Assembly (NCBI GenBank): GCA_001414485.1
Contig: LLEY01000062.1
Location: 186,001 to 250,000, forward strand
Reading direction: 5' to 3'
Length of the DNA stretch: 64,000 bases
Origin: Calycina herbarum
Lineage: Eukaryota > Ascomycota > Leotiomycetes > Helotiales > Pezizellaceae
Below, one piece after another: positions 1 through 10,620 of the stretch. Position 1 is the stretch's first letter. Every line of letters begins with the position of its first letter. The notes under the pieces are model-generated. The model worked only from the letters and a program-made list of their open reading frames with translations, had not been told where the DNA came from and did no database searches. Position numbers and translations under genes: made by a program.

Positions 1-285
1 ACGTGGCATACTTTCTGTGAAATGGTGTTGTTGCGTGTGTTTGCTATTGAGAATAAAGGCAACAGTGAGCTGTTCGGAGCTCCACTTTGCCATATATAAA
101 AGGGGACGCAAACTTCCAATGACTTCGAGTATAATCCAGCAAAGGGGGGAACTGGTTAGTTTCTCTCTTCTCACATAACATGCGCCACAGTGATCCAGAA
201 ATCTAGTTTAGTCTACTTACAGATACATCAATGTGGAAAAAGCAGAGAAACTCACATTTTGATCAATATTCATTATTATTTCTTG

Positions 286-1587
286 CTAATCAAAAGGAAT
301 ACGTCTCAGGCCATCTCCGCCACCTCCCATTCTCTTCTTCATTTCTTGGGCAGCAGCAACACTACTCGGAACCTTGATACCACAGCAGTCACCCCAACTA
401 TTCATTTGATGAACATGTTTCATACCATCCTTCATGACAATTACTTCTCCGCCTTCTGTCTCATCATCCTCACTTGGTACTCCAAGCTCTTCTTCTTTGT
501 TCATGCCATCAACTGCTGGAATCAGAGACCCAAAGATGAAATGCTGCATAACTGGAAGCTTCTTGAGAACTTCAGCGACAAACATACGTCTCATACCGGC
601 TTCGACTTTCGTCCAAGACTTGGCAGATGATATATCGTCCAACATTGGGCTATGCCATCTCAATCCTTCGACATTCTTGACACTATTGACGAAATTTACC
701 TGACCCAGATACAGATAATCCTTTCCATATTCTTCCAGCGTGAGACTCTGGTGTATTGAAAGGGGCCGAATGAATGGGTGATGTAGAAGCTGGGAGGAGC
801 CAAACAAGAATGGAAGGAATTGGTAATCATCAAGACCCCATACTCCGTGTGATCCAGCCGGCTCCAGATAATACGTTGATTGTATAACTCTCATGAGAGT
901 GAGGTAACGAGTAAAAACCTTGAGGACGAGGGGGCGAAAGTCTGAAGGGGTGATGATGCGAAGTTGGTAAAGACACAACAGCCAGAGCATAAAGTTTAAC
1001 TCATGCCCAGAGCCGTAATCGATTCTTGTGCGGTTTCCAAAAGACTGCAGAAAGTATGTAGAGACTTCTGATATTGCTTCATCAGATGATAATCCTAATT
1101 CTTTGTGCCACTCCGCATGCTCCTTGTCTGCTAGGTCGAGGAAATCCCGGAAACCCTTATTTCCAAATCGTGAATCTCCCTGATCTTCTGGTGGGCTTCG
1201 ATTAACTACATCTTCGACTTTCTCGATTATAGCGACTATTTTTGTGACAGCAGGACTGAGTTCGCTGTCTCGAATTGCAGATGCAGGCGTATCGACAACG
1301 GAGTCTGTGAGACCAAAAATGAAGGCTAGAAGGAGCTTGTATGCAGGGGACGAGAGGAAAAGCTCGTGGTCATGAGGCGAGAGGATTCGTCGTGATGGTT
1401 TCTGGAAGGTTATCGTTGCTGGGTCTGGAGGAGAGGGTAAATCTGGAGTTTCGGGAACTGGTAAAGGGTTTGAGGGAGGGGCTTGCCGTCGTCGAGGTTC
1501 AAGCTTCGGGAGGCGGTCTCGTAAGTTTGGAATAGCTGATGACGGCTTGTCTTTCGTAGGATCCGAGGTTAACGTGCTAGACGGCAT
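286..1587 (-). CDS. rrd2: Serine/threonine phosphatase 2A activator (PTPA family, RRD2-like)
   Basis: Single-exon gene of 433 codons. The family are peptidyl-prolyl isomerases that help fold and activate the PP2A catalytic subunit in cytosol and nucleus. About 60 residues of low-complexity Pro/Arg-rich N-terminus precede the PTPA domain, which starts near residue 62 (KPSRRILSPHDHELFLSSPA). Family signatures are FGNRTRIDYGSGHE near residue 185, HGVWGLDDYQFLPFLFGS near 248 and VMQHFIFGSL near 349. The ILSP(H/E)DH opening resembles fungal RRD2 more than RRD1, so the symbol is a best guess. The C-terminus is short and Gly-rich. It is divergent from RRP46 across 252 bp, so the two probably share a promoter region. 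No introns, no frame damage. Confidence 0.9.
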   Translation of the reverse strand: MPSSTLTSDPTKDKPSSAIPNLRDRLPKLEPRRRQAPPSNPLPVPETPDLPSPPDPATITFQKPSRRILSPHDHELFLSSPAYKLLLAFIFGLTDSVVDTPASAIRDSELSPAVTKIVAIIEKVEDVVNRSPPEDQGDSRFGNKGFRDFLDLADKEHAEWHKELGLSSDEAISEVSTYFLQSFGNRTRIDYGSGHELNFMLWLLCLYQLRIITPSDFRPLVLKVFTRYLTLMRVIQSTYYLEPAGSHGVWGLDDYQFLPFLFGSSQLLHHPFIRPLSIHQSLTLEEYGKDYLYLGQVNFVNSVKNVEGLRWHSPMLDDISSAKSWTKVEAGMRRMFVAEVLKKLPVMQHFIFGSLIPAVDGMNKEEELGVPSEDDETEGGEVIVMKDGMKHVHQMNSWGDCCGIKVPSSVAAAQEMKKRMGGGGDGLRRIPFD

Positions 1588-1839
1588 GTTGTTTGTTTGA
1601 CGTTGGATGTTGTGGGGGTTTACGAGAAGTGGTGTGGGTGATCTACAATTGCAGCAGGTCCCTTGGAGGGGAGGTTGATGAGGTGGAGGGGCGGATGATG
1701 CCGCGTGAGTGCCGCATTAGCGCAACCTTATGGAATGCTTCTGGAAAGAATTACTCTACAGCAAAAACTTATTTACTTCTGACTTCGACTTCAAAAAATC
1801 TTGCAGCGCAACGGCGAAAGCTGCCCACGCACTACAATC
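1588..1839. promoter_or_regulatory. Divergent promoter region between rrd2-like gene and RRP46
   Basis: The 252 bp between the two divergent start codons must hold both core promoters and 5' leaders. No clear TATA box was seen. The RRP46 side has a CTTCGACTTC-type pyrimidine-rich stretch shortly before its ATG. Confidence 0.4.
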
Positions 1840-2708
1840 ATGGTCGCCGTTACTGAGCCTTCGGTCATCCTCTCGCACCTCCATCGCGCAGATGGCTCTG
1901 CAACCTTCTCGCAAAATGGCTATACGGTCATTGGCGCGGTCAATGGGCCTATTGAAGTCCTACGACGCGATGAGCTGCCGGAAGAAGCAGCAATCGAGGT
2001 GCTTGTGAGGCCAGCTGCTGGTGTAGGAGGTAAGCTTCTCCGTCAACGTAAATCCTTTCAGGTGCCTGTTCTGACCAAATTTGTTTTAGGTACACGGGAG
2101 CGACACCTGGAATCAATCCTGCAATCTACACTGCGCCAAATAATCCTCGTCCACAACTTCCCCAGAACCTTAATCCAAGTTACACTCCAGATCACAAACA
2201 CGCCAGAGAATAAAAATACGGGTTCGAAGGTTGTGCAGGCTGGCTCGGTATGAGGATGTATAGGCAAATTTTTGAATGCAGAGGCTGATTGATTTTCTAG
2301 CACTTAGCAATTCTCCCCGCACTACTCCAGACTGCAGTTTTGACACTACTATCCGCGTCTATGCCGTTGGCCATGATCCTGACTTCGGTTCTGATTGCCA
2401 TCAATGCCGATGGAAAGTCTCCAAAACTTATCAAAAATCCAAGTCTTAATGAATTCGAAAGCGCTAGCTCGGTCCATGTACTGGCGTTTACATCACAAGG
2501 AGAGCTATTGGTTGCAGAGAGTCAAGGAACATTTACATTGGAGGATTGGGATGAAGTATTTGAAACGGGAAAGGCGTTGTGCCATGCTGAACACAACACG
2601 ATCGCCGATAATGATATGCAAGGCGTGGATGGCACAGGAGACATGTTGGAGTTTGTCAAATCATCGCTGAAGGAAAAGGTCGCACAAGATCTTCACTGGC
2701 ACACTTGA
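1840..2708 (+). CDS. RRP46: Exosome complex component RRP46 (RNase PH fold)
   Basis: Predicted exons 1840-2029, 2090-2247 and 2301-2708 give 251 aa. RRP46 is one of the six RNase PH-like ring subunits of the RNA exosome, catalytically inactive in fungi, acting in 3' RNA processing and decay in nucleus and cytoplasm. The first splice joins to VGGTRERHLE, a hallmark of the family. The second joins to HLAILPALLQTAVLTLLSAS, followed by the RNase PH C-terminal sheet. Intron 1 is 60 nt and lacks a stop, so its retention would keep the frame but insert 20 residues. Intron 2 is 53 nt and carries an in-frame TGA, so splicing is required. The ATG at 1840 gives the usual short N-terminus (MVAVTEPS). Confidence 0.88.
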
Positions 2709-4636
2709 TTCTTCGTCTCCAAGAATCCTTAAAAAAAAGCCTGATCAACGAGAGATTTGTTTGCAGTCCAAGAATCCCCACGGAATACCACTGGCCAAAC
2801 GTTTCACCCGGGCATGATTGTGTTGTTGTAGACAGCGGAAACGGTGGCGTTCTGGGGGAGGCAGAGTCGAGGCACCACCAGTTGATTCAAGTCTCAATCA
2901 ATCAAGAGGAGAGCGACTCAATCGAAATCCAAGGCATTGTTTGCTGGGGTTGTCAGTGGCGGCTAACGCTCACTTGGAGGGAATTCAGTTGCAGGCTGGG
3001 CCGCCACTTTACAGCTTTGCGGCGAGGGCCCGACAATCCGTACAAAATTAGAAGTGTGAAAAGAAAAGGTTGAAGGCCCATTTAGCGAACGAAATGGTGT
3101 TTCAGGTTATTTCTCTACCGAGCTGTGGTTTTGAATTGGTCGACCCTGACCGCTGCATTGTTTCATCCGCTCTCAGTCCCCAATGAAGTCCAATAGCCAC
3201 AGGCGAATAGCCTCGACTTTCTGATTTCTCCGAGTTGACACAAACGGTTCAGGATTGCTGGATCTGTATCTCTCCCGCTGCTGTTCTTCCACGCCCCCAC
3301 GCAAGATCAGACGGATAGGGACGGGGGTTACTCAAGTGTGTGATCCTCCGGCCCTGACGCTGCAGAGAGGCGTTGTCTTGTTCCCAAACTACCCAGGGAA
3401 ATGTTATTGAATTGGCCACTCAGCGATGGCGGTGTGCTCAAGTTGAGTTCTGAAGATAATGCAGCTGCGTCAGTTGGCATGTCACTGATACATCCATTTC
3501 GTATAGTGGCCCTAGTAAATAACGGTCACTGGCTGCAGGTACAGAGCAAAACGCTAGCGTGCTTGTCGGGCCCGTGATCCATTTTCGAGACGATGCAGCA
3601 GGGCCAAACTCGCCTGCGAATATGGAGATCAATGGATCCAGTCACGATACGCGGTACCGTACTCCGTACATGTCTCCCAAATGATGGCTGGTCATGGACC
3701 GTATAAGACAACTCTCCTCGGGTTTCTGTTGGCGCTTTCTTTTTTTCGGTTCAGTCTTTCTCCCCAGACCCAACAGCCACCAGCTATCACTTTGACAGCA
3801 AAGCTCTGGTAGCTTGTGCCTTTCTTCGCCTTCTCCTTTTTTATATATATTTATACGTCGTCTCGACCTTCCCACTCTCTTTTCGCATGTCCTCCCACTG
3901 CACTTAGACCTGTTTGTTGCATTTACACGGCGCCAATTCATCACATAGATCATAGACCGGGCGACTTTTCTTTCTTTCCGCATCTCAAGATACCCTCCCT
4001 CGTGGACCGCTTCGAGCTTTGTTATTTGTCGTTTCTTCCTAGGACCTCTTATCGATTTCTGCAACCCGGATCACTATCACGAATCTGCTCTCGCACCCTT
4101 CGAACTCGGTCTCTTACTCGTCATCCGTACTCCCCACGTACAATTCGCGGCCACCTGCAGCATTTTCAATAAACCCATCGTGTAAGCTACCTTTCCCGGG
4201 GACTTTGTATGTCCGTTTTGGCTCTCACGCCCATCACACGCGCGGCGTGATGTTGGCTTTGATTCGAGAGACCGAGAAAAGCCTTCCGAGACTAACTGCT
4301 TGTGCCCACCAGACTATTATAATACCTCCCCACACTCCGTGTGACATTGAATCATTGTCCTTCAATAATTATTCACCACTTTCCCGTCAATCGACATTAC
4401 TCGCATCCGCTGCTGCTGTGACACGTTGCGGCTCCAACCCACATTCTCCAGCAAAATCCAGACGTCGTGAGACTCGTTGAGACTCTTCAGTGTTTTGCAG
4501 CAAAGCGCCTGACGCTTGAGGTCCCAGCGATAGGTCCCTTGTTACGCCACACCGTTGCTAGTCATTTACTAGCCCACCCCCGTCAGCTGCACCATCCCTG
4601 AATTCCCACCCTTAGAAATTCGAGCTTTCCCCCGAG
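2709..4636. other. Intergenic region and long pyrimidine-rich leader of the NAD kinase gene
   Basis: No convincing gene on either strand. A TATA-like run (TTTTATATATATTTATAC) lies near 3838-3856, and the following 750 bp is CT-rich with many CCC/TTC blocks, as in fungal 5' leaders. Small upstream ORFs occur at 4209-4250 and 4250-4480. Possible 5'-UTR splice sites (GTAAGC near 4181, CCACCAG near 4313, CCTTAG near 4615) cannot be proved from sequence alone. Confidence 0.5.
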
Positions 4637-6511
4637 ATGTCCGACTTACGGTCGCCGACGGGTACTTCAATCCATCCTGCTCTCGCTCTTGCACCTCTTA
4701 CTAAGCTCAACTCTGCTCCTCCTCCCACTCTATCCAAGATTGATGAAATATCTCCGCAGACCGCAGACGTCCCGGCGCAATCGAAATATCAAAATGGTTT
4801 GATCGGAACCTCACCCACCGTGGAGAGTCTCCGCACAAAACAACCCGTCCGAAGCCCAATGAGCGCAGCATATCCTTCTGAATCACCCAACAATGGTCCA
4901 CTCGAATCCTTCTCTACTGCTTCAACAGTAGGACACAACTCGGCGACGGCATCCCTCCCTTCTTCACCAGCGTTCCTATCAAAAGGCCAACACCCCTTCC
5001 AAGGTCACAAAAAGAACGCCTTGTCGGTCGAAGCGATCCCCAAGCAGACTATTCTTAAAGCACTCGCATCTGCTGGACGAAACCACAACCCACACAACCT
5101 GTCTATTGCATCATCGCTCAACGGAATGGCTGCTCCAGCACCAGAGAGGCCTGGTACGGCTACATCCCAAAAGCTATCAGCCGCTCTTACAGACCTTGCT
5201 GGTCGAAATGGATCCCCGAATACCCCCCGCTTCTCAGCCCTTCAGTCGCCATGCTTTTACCACGAACGATTCGACGACGCAGTAAACATTGATAAAGTTC
5301 TCGAGGAAATCAAGGAGGACGAATACATGTCACATTCTCGCCTTATGCAAACAGCAACTGGAGTTCGAGAGGTATCGAAACAACTTCAACGTCGCCCAAT
5401 CAAGAGGGCTGTCCGAAATGTTATGATTGTCACGAAAGCCCGAGACAACCAGCTAGTTACCTTGACCAAAGACTTAGCCACTTGGCTTATGAGCACCCCT
5501 AGATATGGATCTGATTTGGGCGTTAATGTCTACGTGGATGCAAAACTACGAAATTCCAAGCGCTTCGGGGCTGCAGATATGCTTGAAGCCCAACCACGAT
5601 TCCAACACCTCTTGAAATATTGGTCACCAGATCTTTGCTGGAGCCAACCGGAAAAATTTGATTTGGTTCTTACACTTGGAGGTGATGGAACCGTCCTCTT
5701 CACATCATGGCTGTTTCAGCGTATCGTTCCTCCGATTTTGTCCTTCAGTCTGGGAAGTCTAGGTTTCCTCACCAACTTTGAGTATGATCGCTTCAAGGAG
5801 CACCTCAACAAAGTTATGGGAGAGGAGGGTATGCGTGTCAACCTCCGCATGCGTTTTACATGTACTGTCTACCGAGATGGAGCCGGCCAAGACATGGAAG
5901 AGGGCGAGCAATTTGAGGTTCTCAACGAGCTCGTCATCGACCGTGGACCATCCTCTTACATCTCCAACCTCGAATTGTATGGAGATAATGAGCTCCTTAC
6001 AGTTGTTCAAGCCGATGGTTGTATCTTTTCGACACCCACTGGCTCCACCGCGTACTCATTATCTGCTGGTGGATCACTTGTTCACCCAGATATCCCCGCC
6101 ATTCTCCTTTCACCTATTTGCCCTCACACTCTATCTTTCCGCCCTATGGTTCTCTCGGATTCTATGCTCCTCCGAGTATCTATTCCTCGAAATTCCCGTG
6201 CCACGGCCTATTGCTCGTTTGATGGCAAGGGTCGTGTAGAGCTCAAGCAAGGCGATCACGTCACCATCGCTGCGTCTCAATATCCTTTCCCCACTGTCAC
6301 GAGAAGTGGCAATGAGTGGTTTGATAGTGTTTCCCGAACCTTACGTTGGAACACCCGCGGTGCTCAACAAAAAGGTTGGGATGGCGCCGAGGAGAATGCT
6401 GAAGCAGAGGTGGAGTGGGATATCGACACAGATTCTGCATGCTACGGAAGCGAGGATTCGAGTATTAGTGCATCTCCGTTGAGAAGACAAATGAGCATGC
6501 TTGGCATGTAG
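4637..6511 (+). CDS. ATP-NAD kinase (UTR1/POS5 family)
   Basis: Intronless, 624 aa. NAD kinase phosphorylates NAD+ (and often NADH) to make NADP(H), the only de novo source of NADPH cofactor. A disordered Ser/Pro-rich N-terminal region of about 210 residues precedes the kinase domain. The GGDGT motif sits near residues 348-352, followed by FSLGSLGFLTNF, the NELVIDRGPSSYISNLE segment and QADGCIFSTPTGSTAYSLSAGG, all diagnostic of the NAD kinase fold. The C-terminal SFDGK and the basic-acidic tail after residue 570 resemble the cytosolic yeast Utr1 type. No mitochondrial presequence is evident, so a cytosolic enzyme is more likely than a POS5-type one. Confidence 0.93.
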   Translation: MSDLRSPTGTSIHPALALAPLTKLNSAPPPTLSKIDEISPQTADVPAQSKYQNGLIGTSPTVESLRTKQPVRSPMSAAYPSESPNNGPLESFSTASTVGHNSATASLPSSPAFLSKGQHPFQGHKKNALSVEAIPKQTILKALASAGRNHNPHNLSIASSLNGMAAPAPERPGTATSQKLSAALTDLAGRNGSPNTPRFSALQSPCFYHERFDDAVNIDKVLEEIKEDEYMSHSRLMQTATGVREVSKQLQRRPIKRAVRNVMIVTKARDNQLVTLTKDLATWLMSTPRYGSDLGVNVYVDAKLRNSKRFGAADMLEAQPRFQHLLKYWSPDLCWSQPEKFDLVLTLGGDGTVLFTSWLFQRIVPPILSFSLGSLGFLTNFEYDRFKEHLNKVMGEEGMRVNLRMRFTCTVYRDGAGQDMEEGEQFEVLNELVIDRGPSSYISNLELYGDNELLTVVQADGCIFSTPTGSTAYSLSAGGSLVHPDIPAILLSPICPHTLSFRPMVLSDSMLLRVSIPRNSRATAYCSFDGKGRVELKQGDHVTIAASQYPFPTVTRSGNEWFDSVSRTLRWNTRGAQQKGWDGAEENAEAEVEWDIDTDSACYGSEDSSISASPLRRQMSMLGM

Positions 6512-8284
6512 ATGAGTCTCATTGGATGCCTTTTTCTTTTATATCCAGTGCTGGTCATGGGGGTTTAACTAATTTGATTGGGTGTGGTAGAAAGCCGTAG
6601 CCTGAAATTTGTTTTTCCTCATTTTATGGTGGTGGAGGGAGAGAGATGATGATGCACATATATTCTAGATTACGGTTTTCGTTTTACCTCTAGATTTCAA
6701 TCATTAGACTACAGATTATTTCACGAATACATTTGATGGCTCTGTTCCTCCTGGGTTTTTTGCCGCCCTTGGAAAAACAATTTTTTGGTCTACTCTTTTC
6801 CCTGGTCTATTTTTCGCTACTTGCCTGTTTGGGTTTGTGCATTTGATGATGTTGCCAGGTGATCTGATGTCGTTGTATTTGCTTTTTCCCCAACCTCCCT
6901 TTTTCGTGGCAACCGTGGGTGCGGGGTAAACGTGGCTTTTGATAATGGCTTCTCATGCATCACGTTGCTACTCTGCTGTATGATCACACGCTAGTATGCT
7001 GCATAATCGTTCATCCCGTTGTTGCTACACTCCCCCCCCTTAATTGTCTATAAACCGCACAGACATTTCACAGCCAAACTACCCTTGCACCTGACAGACA
7101 ATACCAGGGGGGGAGAGTGCATGTCTAGGGTATGCATGTTTGTGATGGGTTCTGCAGCTCGAATACAGTTTTCCGATATCACTTTTTTTGAAAGTCTATT
7201 TTTGGAGTAGGTGGGCGCTTAGTGTTGGTTGGGTGTTGGGTTTGTTTTAGGTGCTGCTTTTATTGGGGTTTTATGTATACGTTGGGAGATGTGATTGTGA
7301 GTGTGGGGTTGGGTTGGGTTTCTACTGGCCTACGTTATGTGCAATCGTTGTGTGAACTATCAGTTTGCATTTGTGGGAAAGATGTCAGTCCTGCTCTCTA
7401 ACCGTGTTTTTTTGGGGGTATTCCGGGAAGCTTCTAAGGGGTTAGTAAGGGGGTTGCTGGAAGAGTCTTGCTCAAGAATTCCCCATGTCCCGTAAAATTG
7501 TGCCTTCTTACAGGATGGATCCAAAAAGTGCACTTTAAGTGGAAGCATTTTAGTGGGCTTTAGCATTACAACGAGGTCGATGGCTTATACGTAAGGCCCT
7601 GTCATCGTTCTTCGTACACCTGAGTTCTTTTTTTAAAAGAAGTTTAGTATAATAAAATGAAATGAATAAACTTACAAGTTATAAACATAGTTCACTTAAT
7701 AGATTTATTCTAATCATCATATGCCACTCTGTTGGTTTAACTTAATAGTTCTAGGCGCTCTCGAATAGTGTTAGATTATACATTGTTCAGATGTACGAGG
7801 AACTTTGGTAAATTGGTAGGGACTCTGACTTTTTTGAGTTAATATTTTCAGTTTGAACGCCTTGAAGCGATAAGGTCAAGCGCATCGAAATTCATAGAAA
7901 TATTCGGCTTCAGAATCTCAACTCTAAGAGTTCTTTTCTGCCTCTGAAATATCTCAAGGTTATGCTAGGCCATATACTGAGTGTAGTAGTGGCATGATAC
8001 ATGGCAGGTAAGCCAGTTCGCTTCGAGTAAGCTCTCTTTATTCAGCAAAAAACAATTGGGTAATGAAAAATATGGCTTGAGAATTAAGGGATTTCTTGTT
8101 TTGCTCGTTCTTCTGGTAGAAAAGAGTGGTTCTAGGTACTTTGATTCCTGCATGCTGCCTACCTGTGACCTAAAGTAGCTCTTCTGTTATGTAGATACAA
8201 TCCTGTAACTCCTCGCTTGTATTCCGGCCTACTCCCATTTTGAAATAGTGTGCTCCTGTGTATCATGCGATTAACCTGTTCTCC
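6512..8284. other. Intergenic region, no gene recognised
   Basis: 3' flanks of two convergent genes (NAD kinase on plus, the 2EXR-like gene on minus). The stretch 7210-7330 is GT-rich with GGGTTGGGTTGGG. 7620-7860 is AT-rich. Open frames are short and without recognisable motifs. Confidence 0.5.
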
Positions 8285-9521
8285 TCACAGCTTTGCGGAC
8301 CACTTGAGCGCATTTGAATCCTCATAATCCTTCAAAATCTTCGCCACCGCTGCCTTTCCATCCCTCGGAACCAAGTCAGCCCACTTAGGAGTACCTAATT
8401 CAAAGCTAAAGTTCCGAATTCCCTTCAGATTCTTCAAGCCCTTGTTGTTCTCAAGCCATTTGATGAGCTTATCACTCACATACGGTAAATGTTGAATATA
8501 ATAGTGGAGGTGGAGAGTCTGTAAATTTTCCATGCTATTGATCATGGGGAATGTCAAGCTGGTTGCGAATCGATGGGTAGTGTCCGTTCGGATCCAGAAT
8601 TCAAGTTCCATGGTCTTGATAGCGTTGCGAGAGATCGGGTGGATAACTGAAAGATACTTTGTCATATGTGTCAGATTTATAAATTTAGACAGGCAAGGAA
8701 GGGAAGGCTTACATCCATCATTCTGCTTGCACTAGAGAACTTGAAATGCTTTCTACGATAGAATAATCCCGATCCATGAATCTCAAGGTACGCTTGTTTG
8801 CAGATCATATACAGCGCATTGAGTTCTGCAATTGCCAGAGTTAGAATAAGAACATGCCACTCGTAGATGGAGCAAGGAAAGGGGGAGGGTGGCAGAAACG
8901 CCCAAAACAAATCCTGACTTGGAGGAGGACTCACTTTTGCCAATTCGAGCCATACCCTGATATTCCATTGGAAAATTGATGACACCATTTGCATCTCTGA
9001 ACTTATTGCTGTGTTTGAATGGCTCAATGATGCCGATCTCGCCTGGATGATATCTTGATTCACCAATGTTGTCAATTGCGGATTCCCAGACCTTCAAGCG
9101 CAAGTCCAGACTGAGCTTTTCAAACAATGGACCCGTGTTTGGGGCGATATTATTCGTCCATTCCGGAGACTATAAAACAAGCCTTAGTTAGCTACAAATT
9201 TTGCACGTGGAGGTGGGAAAAACGGGAGGGTGTAAGAGTGCTTACATAGAGGCCAGCAGCTGGAACAAGAGCTTTGGCGTTCTTCGTTGCAATTGGAATA
9301 GAATCTGTATTTGCGGTCTTGTTCTGGGTCTTCTTGTGATACTCAAACTCTGGAGGCTGCATATTCTGTTAGTTCAGTGTTGACGGTGGAGTCGACCGGG
9401 GTCTCTCTACCTTGAACTGATCGAAGTGACCGGGCACTTTTCTGTGCTTGTGCAGTACTGGCTTCTTGTTTGCCTTCTTGACAAAAGTGGTCTTCTTTTC
9501 CTTCTTTCTTGGGGTGGCCAT
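8285..9521 (-). CDS. 2EXR/F-box-like protein of unknown function
   Basis: Five predicted exons on the minus strand: 9521-9411, 9365-9246, 9169-8935, 8825-8713 and 8656-8285, giving 316 aa. A Lys-rich start (MATPRKKEKK) suggests nuclear location. Near residue 92 comes FEKLSLDLRLKVWESAID, which matches the 2EXR/F-box-like motif common in leotiomycete and other ascomycete proteins. After it, LNALYMICKQAYLEIHGSGL and alternating hydrophobic strands resemble the DUF7730-type region. Function is unknown; such proteins are assumed to mediate protein interactions. The last acceptor was taken as AAAG at 8657 because the nearby TTTCAG breaks the frame. Transcript data could change this intron. Confidence 0.7.
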
Positions 9522-10620
9522 CTTGAAGTTGGTTTTGGCGGGCGCACGTTTAGATGTTGTGAGGAAGTTTGCAAGATCAACGCGATCTATAAAACTTAGA
9601 TACCACCGCCTTCCGATCTTGTTGCCTGCCGAAGTTCATCCGGTAGCCCTAACTGAGCACAAGACAGCAATAAAGTGAATTTTTAGTAAAATCGCAGGTT
9701 TTCTTTCTTATTTGGGGGTGTAATATTCAATCAAAAAGTCATGGAGAGACAACCAAGTACGATTCAAAGTAGAATATTTGTGAACAAACATTGATCATCC
9801 GAGTCTTTCTTTCGTCAGTCCGTAAAATACTCCATGTCATATATAGATTGCGTGGGTGGCATGAGTAACTCCCCAATCTGTGGGTAGGGCAGTCTCGCTT
9901 AGAGTGAGCTTCCCTTGTTCCAAATCACTGCGAGAACAACTTACTCAGTTACTCCAGTGATATTTTGAGTAATATGTGGGCAGATTAGAGTATGGTTTGC
10001 GTACTTCTCTTGAGTGGAGTACCTGTTGAGAAACAACTTGGGTTACTCACTATAGAACTGCAATCTACAGTACTACGCCATGTGTCTTCGCCGCACGCCT
10101 TTTTTACCCGGTACCCTACCAAACCTGACATTAGTCTTTTATACATAAGTACATCACTTTTGATACTATTCACATAAGGAGGGAAACGAAATTTGTCATC
10201 GAAATACCGTGCTTTGGCCTACTCTTTGTTTTTGTTTGAGGAACACCTAATTGAAAATTACGCTGTGTCGGGAGTTGACCGGGACTCGTACTCTCGTAAC
10301 TCCCGCCGCTCCCCAGCCTCTTTCTGGTCACACAACAATCATCTGATGACAGCCCACCAGGGCCTATCATTTCGAGGCGGAGCACTTTTTTCACTAGGAT
10401 TAGTTTCGGAATACCTCTCTTGGCATACACATATGTACGCTACGCCTTGTTATTGAGTTTATCCTTTTTCTCCGCAAAGCCCATGGATTTGCCTTGAATA
10501 AGGATGCATAACGCTTGGTCAATCAGGCTGACTCTAAAAGATGGTGAAAAGTTCGTTTTCGGGTGAAGTCTTTCTTCTATTTAGAACTACTTGTCAACAA
10601 AAGCTTTACAGTTCAATGAT
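9522..10620. other. Divergent intergenic region with GAGTA/TACTC-rich stretch
   Basis: About 1.1 kb between divergent genes. From about 9860 to 10060 there are several GAGTAACT / AGTTACTC words in both orientations, unlike the flanks. No open frame with recognisable motifs. Possible degraded repeat. Confidence 0.4.

Noticed and set aside
90..180. TATATAAAAGG on the plus strand suggesting a promoter
   Set aside because: The only gene downstream is the 3' end of the minus-strand rrd2-like gene; no plus-strand coding region follows.
7290..7330. GGGGTTGGGTTGGG as a telomere-like or quadruplex sequence
   Set aside because: Only three close G-runs and no TTAGGG array, so neither reading is supported.
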